Shown here piece after piece: positions 60,846-64,000 of a stretch of DNA of 64,000 nucleotides. Source of the stretch: an uncultured Christensenella sp. (GTDB lineage: Bacteria; Bacillota; Clostridia; Christensenellales; Pumilibacteraceae). The notes under the pieces are model-generated. The model was not told where the DNA came from, made no database searches, and saw only the letters and a program-made list of their open reading frames with translations. The stretch lies in the NCBI GenBank assembly GCA_949948895.1, contig CATLHE010000001.1:248001-312000 (forward strand), written 5' to 3'. Within the stretch, counting starts at the first letter, position 1; the number at the start of each line of letters is the position of its first letter. A program made the translations under genes and the position numbers.

Positions 60846-61696
60846 ACTGCGTCCTCCCTCAAATACGTTTTTAGTTTCAATGCTCCGTCTACGGAGCTTC
60901 CTATACCGAAAAGCTCGCCGTGGCAATAAATATAAGAATCGCCGTCAAGCGCACATTCTACCCGCCTGCCGCAAACAAGATCGTCGTACTTATCTGCCGC
61001 TATTTCGGTTTTAGGTATATCGAGCGATTCGTCAACGGGCAATAGCGCCGCGCTTTTAGTTACTTTCAGATTTTCCAAAGTAAAACTGTCTCGCACCGTG
61101 AACCGCCCCGATCTTGTGCGCTGTAAATATGTAAGCGTTGCAAGCGAACCGCACAGCCTTGCCGCATCACGACATATCGAGCGTATGTATGTACCCGCGG
61201 AACAATCGATATTAAAAACGAGCTCGTCGGGGCGCGGCTGGCATACAAGTTCCACCGAATATATCTCGACGGGAACTGGTTTCAACTCGGTCGCTACTCC
61301 CTGTCTTGCAAGCTTATATGCGCGTTCCCCGTCCACATGCTTGGCGCTGTATACGGGCGGGATCTGATCTATTTTTCCGACCATGGACTGCATTGCCGCA
61401 AGAACGGCGGAGTCCGACGGGATATCGCTTGTAGTAGCCACCGTCTTTCCGAGCGCATCGAGCGTATCCGTCTCATAACCGAATTTGAATTTGGCTGTAT
61501 ACGACTTACGCTTTTGCACGAGATAGTCAAACAACCTCGCGGCTTTGCCGACGCCGATAACAAGCACTCCCTCAGCCATAGGATCGAGCGTTCCCATATG
61601 CCCGACGGTCTTGACTTCCAAAATCTTTTTTACCGCCGCAACCGCTTGCGCCGACGACATACCGCTCGGCTTGTAAAGATTTATAAGCCCCGTCAT
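60842..61696 (-). CDS. truB: tRNA pseudouridine-55 synthase
   Basis: 284 residues. NLYKPSGMSSAQAVAAVKK, VGHMGTLDPMAEGVLVIGVG with the catalytic Asp, YTAKFKFGYETDTLDALG and AGTYIRSICRDAA are diagnostic. Between nrnA and ribF as in other Bacillota. Confidence 0.97.
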   Translation of the reverse strand: MTGLINLYKPSGMSSAQAVAAVKKILEVKTVGHMGTLDPMAEGVLVIGVGKAARLFDYLVQKRKSYTAKFKFGYETDTLDALGKTVATTSDIPSDSAVLAAMQSMVGKIDQIPPVYSAKHVDGERAYKLARQGVATELKPVPVEIYSVELVCQPRPDELVFNIDCSAGTYIRSICRDAARLCGSLATLTYLQRTRSGRFTVRDSFTLENLKVTKSAALLPVDESLDIPKTEIAADKYDDLVCGRRVECALDGDSYIYCHGELFGIGSSVDGALKLKTYLREDAV

Positions 61697-61697
61697 G

Positions 61698-62645
61698 CTA
61701 CAACGCCGCTTCCGCCGCTTTTATTATCTTTTCCGCTACGTCGTAGCGGTTTCCGCTTATCATACAGCCCGACGCCAATTTATGCCCGCCGCCGCCGAAC
61801 CTGGCCGCGACTGCGGAAACATCCGCCTCGACCGAACGCAAAGACACTCTGAACACATTACCGGGTTGTTCGCACATACATAAAGATATTTTCACGCCCG
61901 AAATGCTCGAAGCATGATCGATAAGCCCTTCCGTATCGGGAGTATGACAGCCGCTTTTTTCAAGATCGGCAAGCATTACCGTCATGAGCGCGATCTTGCC
62001 TTCGGCATACAGTCTTATCCCCGAAAGTGCCAATGCCGTAAGCGCTATCCTGTTGGTGCTTTTATTACAATAAATATCGTGGTTTATCTTGCCGACTTCA
62101 ATACCGTACGTGCACAAACGCGCCGCTATTTTAAAAACTTTTTCGTCGGTATTGGAATGCATAAAATGCCCCGTATCCGTCGAAAGACCGGTGTACAGCA
62201 TTTCCGCGATGGTCTTGTCCATATACCCGCTGTCTTCGAATAATTCAAAAACGATTGCGCAAGTGCTCGAAGCCGACGGATCGACAACGTTGATATTGCC
62301 GTACCCGATATTGGGATGATGATCGATATTAACGACGGTGCGCGCCGTATTCAGATACCTGCGGTACTCGCCCAAACGCTTTTCTTCGGCGCAGTCTACA
62401 GCTATCAGCAGATCGTAGTCGGGTCTTCGCGGAGCGCAGTACAATTCGTAATCGGGTAAAAAATCGAACGCGGGCGGCTTTTCGCCGTCGCTCACCGCAT
62501 CGGCATGCTTACCCAACTTTTCGCACAGCCTGCGCATAGCGAGAGCCGAGCCGATACAGTCTCCGTCGGGGCGCATATGCCCGCACACCAATACGGCGGA
62601 GCTGTTCTTTATTGCATTGATGATGTCAGTCGCCGCTTTCGTCAT
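61698..62645 (-). CDS. nrnA: DHH-family phosphoesterase, NrnA type
   Basis: 315 residues. GHMRPDGDCIGSALAM, LIAVDCAEEKRLG, VNIDHHPNIGYGN (the DHH motif) and the DHHA1 part with FGGGGHKLASGCMI. NrnA degrades short oligoribonucleotides and pAp. 20-nt overlap with rbfA. Confidence 0.95.
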   Translation of the reverse strand: MTKAATDIINAIKNSSAVLVCGHMRPDGDCIGSALAMRRLCEKLGKHADAVSDGEKPPAFDFLPDYELYCAPRRPDYDLLIAVDCAEEKRLGEYRRYLNTARTVVNIDHHPNIGYGNINVVDPSASSTCAIVFELFEDSGYMDKTIAEMLYTGLSTDTGHFMHSNTDEKVFKIAARLCTYGIEVGKINHDIYCNKSTNRIALTALALSGIRLYAEGKIALMTVMLADLEKSGCHTPDTEGLIDHASSISGVKISLCMCEQPGNVFRVSLRSVEADVSAVAARFGGGGHKLASGCMISGNRYDVAEKIIKAAEAAL

Positions 62646-62991
62646 TGTGTAAGCCCTTTATTATTTCTTCTATACGTTGGTAATACTCGCCCGATTTATC
62701 GAGCACAAAGTGAAGCTGAGGGATCGAGCGCATCTCGCTCAGTTCTTCGCACAGCGTGCGGCGTATGAAGCCCGCGCTTTTTTCGAGAACCGCAAGGACC
62801 TCGTTGCTGTCGTTTTCGATACGCACAAAAACCGTGGCGTGGCGCATATCGCGCGCAACCTCTACGTCCACAACGCTCACGCCCTGTATGCGGGGGTCGG
62901 AAAGTTCTGTTTCTATTATGACCGAAACGGCACGTTTTATCACGCTGCCGACACGTTCTGTTCTGTGGCTCGTTCCGTTATGTCCTTTCAC
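62626..62991 (-). CDS. rbfA: Ribosome-binding factor A
   Basis: 121 residues. RTERVGSVIKRAVSVIIETE, LSDPRIQGVSVVDVEVARDM and SIPQLHFVLDKSGEYYQRI fit RbfA, which matures the 30S subunit. Start is GTG, overlapping the infB stop codon by one base. Confidence 0.95.
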   Translation of the reverse strand: MKGHNGTSHRTERVGSVIKRAVSVIIETELSDPRIQGVSVVDVEVARDMRHATVFVRIENDSNEVLAVLEKSAGFIRRTLCEELSEMRSIPQLHFVLDKSGEYYQRIEEIIKGLHNDESGD

Positions 62992-64000
62992 TACTTACTC
63001 TCCCGAGCGTCCTTTTTGGTTTCACGCTCCATAACGTAGCACTCGATCTCGTCGTTTTCCATAAAGTCGGTAAATCCGTCGAGCGCGATACCGCATTCCA
63101 AACCGATGGTGACTTCTTTGGCGTCGTCTTTATAACGCTTCAATCCCGAAATATTGCCGTCGAATATGACTTTGTCGCCGCGATAAAGCCGAGCCTTGCC
63201 GTTACGCACGATCTTACCCGTCTGAACGTAGCTACCGCCGACCATACCGATACCCGATACCTTAAACGCCATACGCACTTGAGCTCTGCCCGTAACGCGT
63301 TCGACGTACTTAGGCGCAAGAAGTCCGTCCATATCGTCCTGAACGTCGTCGAGCACTTCGTAAATTATGCTGTACAAGCCGATCTTTACGCCCATGCGCT
63401 CCGCCGCGGCGCGACCTTCGCTGTCGGGCTTAACGTTAAAGCCTATTATGTTGGCTTTGGAAACGTCCGCAAGCATAACATCGGACTGCGTTATAGCGCC
63501 TACGCCCGCGCGAACGATACTTACTTTCACCTCGTCGTTGGAAAGCTTCAACAAAGATTCCTTGAGCGCTTCGGCAGAACCCTGAACGTCCGCCTTAACG
63601 ATGAGCTTGTACTCTTTGACGTTGCCGCTCGCCACCTTTTGGAATGCTTCTTCGATATCGGTGGTGGGCGTATCGCCGAGCATTTGATTTTTTGCGCGCG
63701 CAGTACGTTCTTCTATAACTTGACGCGCCATCTTTTCGTTTTCTACGGCAACTATCGCATCGCCTGCGGAAGGCACTTGTCCGAGACCGTACACCGCCAC
63801 GGGCGTAGACGGACCCGCCGACTTTATCGACTTGCCTTTGTCGTCGGTCAGCGCGCGCACTCTGCCGAACGCCGTACCCGAAACGATATAATCTCCTACG
63901 TGCAAAGTACCGTTTTGCACGATCGCGTTTGCGACGGGACCTTTGCCCTTGTCGATACGCGCTTCGATAACGTAGCCCCTTGCGCTACGTTTGGGATTGG
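62991..64000 (-). CDS. infB: Translation initiation factor IF-2, C-terminal part (cut by window edge)
   Basis: About 336 codons are visible and the frame runs off the right edge. The fragment begins in domain G3/II (SARGYVIEARIDKGKGPVA), continues with VQNGTLHVGDYIVSGTAFGR, VKADVQGSAEALKESLLKLS (domain III) and MAFKVSGIGMVGGSYVQTGK, and ends in the fMet-tRNA-binding domain (FDGNISGLKRYKDDAKEV). Order infB-rbfA-nrnA-truB-ribF is the standard one. Confidence 0.96.
   Translation of the reverse strand, partial: NPKRSARGYVIEARIDKGKGPVANAIVQNGTLHVGDYIVSGTAFGRVRALTDDKGKSIKSAGPSTPVAVYGLGQVPSAGDAIVAVENEKMARQVIEERTARAKNQMLGDTPTTDIEEAFQKVASGNVKEYKLIVKADVQGSAEALKESLLKLSNDEVKVSIVRAGVGAITQSDVMLADVSKANIIGFNVKPDSEGRAAAERMGVKIGLYSIIYEVLDDVQDDMDGLLAPKYVERVTGRAQVRMAFKVSGIGMVGGSYVQTGKIVRNGKARLYRGDKVIFDGNISGLKRYKDDAKEVTIGLECGIALDGFTDFMENDEIECYVMERETKKDARESK

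Overview
This is a chromosomal window from a spore-forming, low-to-moderate GC Bacillota of the class Clostridia, probably an uncultured gut lineage (inference). Evidence: a complete spoIIIAA-AH operon, spoIVB, gerW and a SpoVM-like microprotein; the clostridial SCIFF peptide with its radical SAM maturase beside the Sec genes; an IspH-ribosomal protein S1 fusion; a Na+-pumping biotin decarboxylase; and Bacillota gene order throughout. Nearly every gene lies on the minus strand. The plus strand carries three tRNAs, a VTT-domain gene with its YcxB-like neighbour, one orphan lipoprotein and rpmB. There are no rRNA genes, CRISPR arrays or prophages.

Layout from left to right. 1-3.6 kb: Sec locus (secD start, SCIFF maturase, SCIFF peptide, TIGR04086-type membrane protein, yajC). 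3.6-8.6 kb: a YtxC-like gene, a tRNA Val-Cys-Leu cluster, an AT-rich patch with a decayed IS200-type transposase and a MATE transporter, then the VTT and YcxB-like genes. 8.6-12.4 kb: purB, an M19 dipeptidase and a zinc-ribbon protein of unknown function. 12.4-22.9 kb: one tightly packed ten-gene unit with a good promoter in front and a strong terminator behind: carboxyltransferase, oadG, biotin carrier, oadB, oadA, surE, HI0933-type flavoprotein, chorismate mutase-CMP kinase fusion, plsC, ispH-rpsA. 22.9-31 kb: rluB, a repeat cluster, a lipoprotein DD-carboxypeptidase, gerW, DUF2953-like gene, scpB, scpA, M50 protease, lysA, yebC, SpoU methyltransferase. 31-35 kb: infC-rpmI-rplT, orphan lipoprotein, comEC. 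35-42 kb: recG, fakA-like gene, asp23, rpmB, spoVM, rpe, dacF. 42-52 kb: possible spoIIM, a stand-alone Spo0A DNA-binding-domain protein, spoIVB, recN, nadK, dxs, ispA, xseB, xseA, folD, nusB, asp23. 52-57 kb: spoIIIAH to spoIIIAA. 57-64 kb: efp, pepP, endonuclease IV-like gene, ribF, truB, nrnA, rbfA and the 3' part of infB.

Most clusters are familiar housekeeping or sporulation modules. The points most worth following are: (i) the usual spo0A position behind recN-spoIVB holds a protein of about 90 residues that resembles only the Spo0A DNA-binding domain, with no receiver domain; (ii) a 23-residue SpoVM candidate between rpe and rpmB; (iii) a seven-cysteine SCIFF peptide with its own promoter, plus a hairpin covering the ribosome binding site of the neighbouring membrane gene; (iv) an AroH-type chorismate mutase fused to CMP kinase; (v) a decarboxylase operon with two different carboxyltransferases; (vi) a three-hairpin element between 33-bp direct repeats upstream of pepP, which supplies tandem promoters; (vii) promoters placed so close to start codons (rpe, the Spo0A-like gene, spoIIIAA) that leaderless transcripts are likely.

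Coordinates and starts come from reading the sequence. Functional names rest on motif and synteny recognition; no database search was run.
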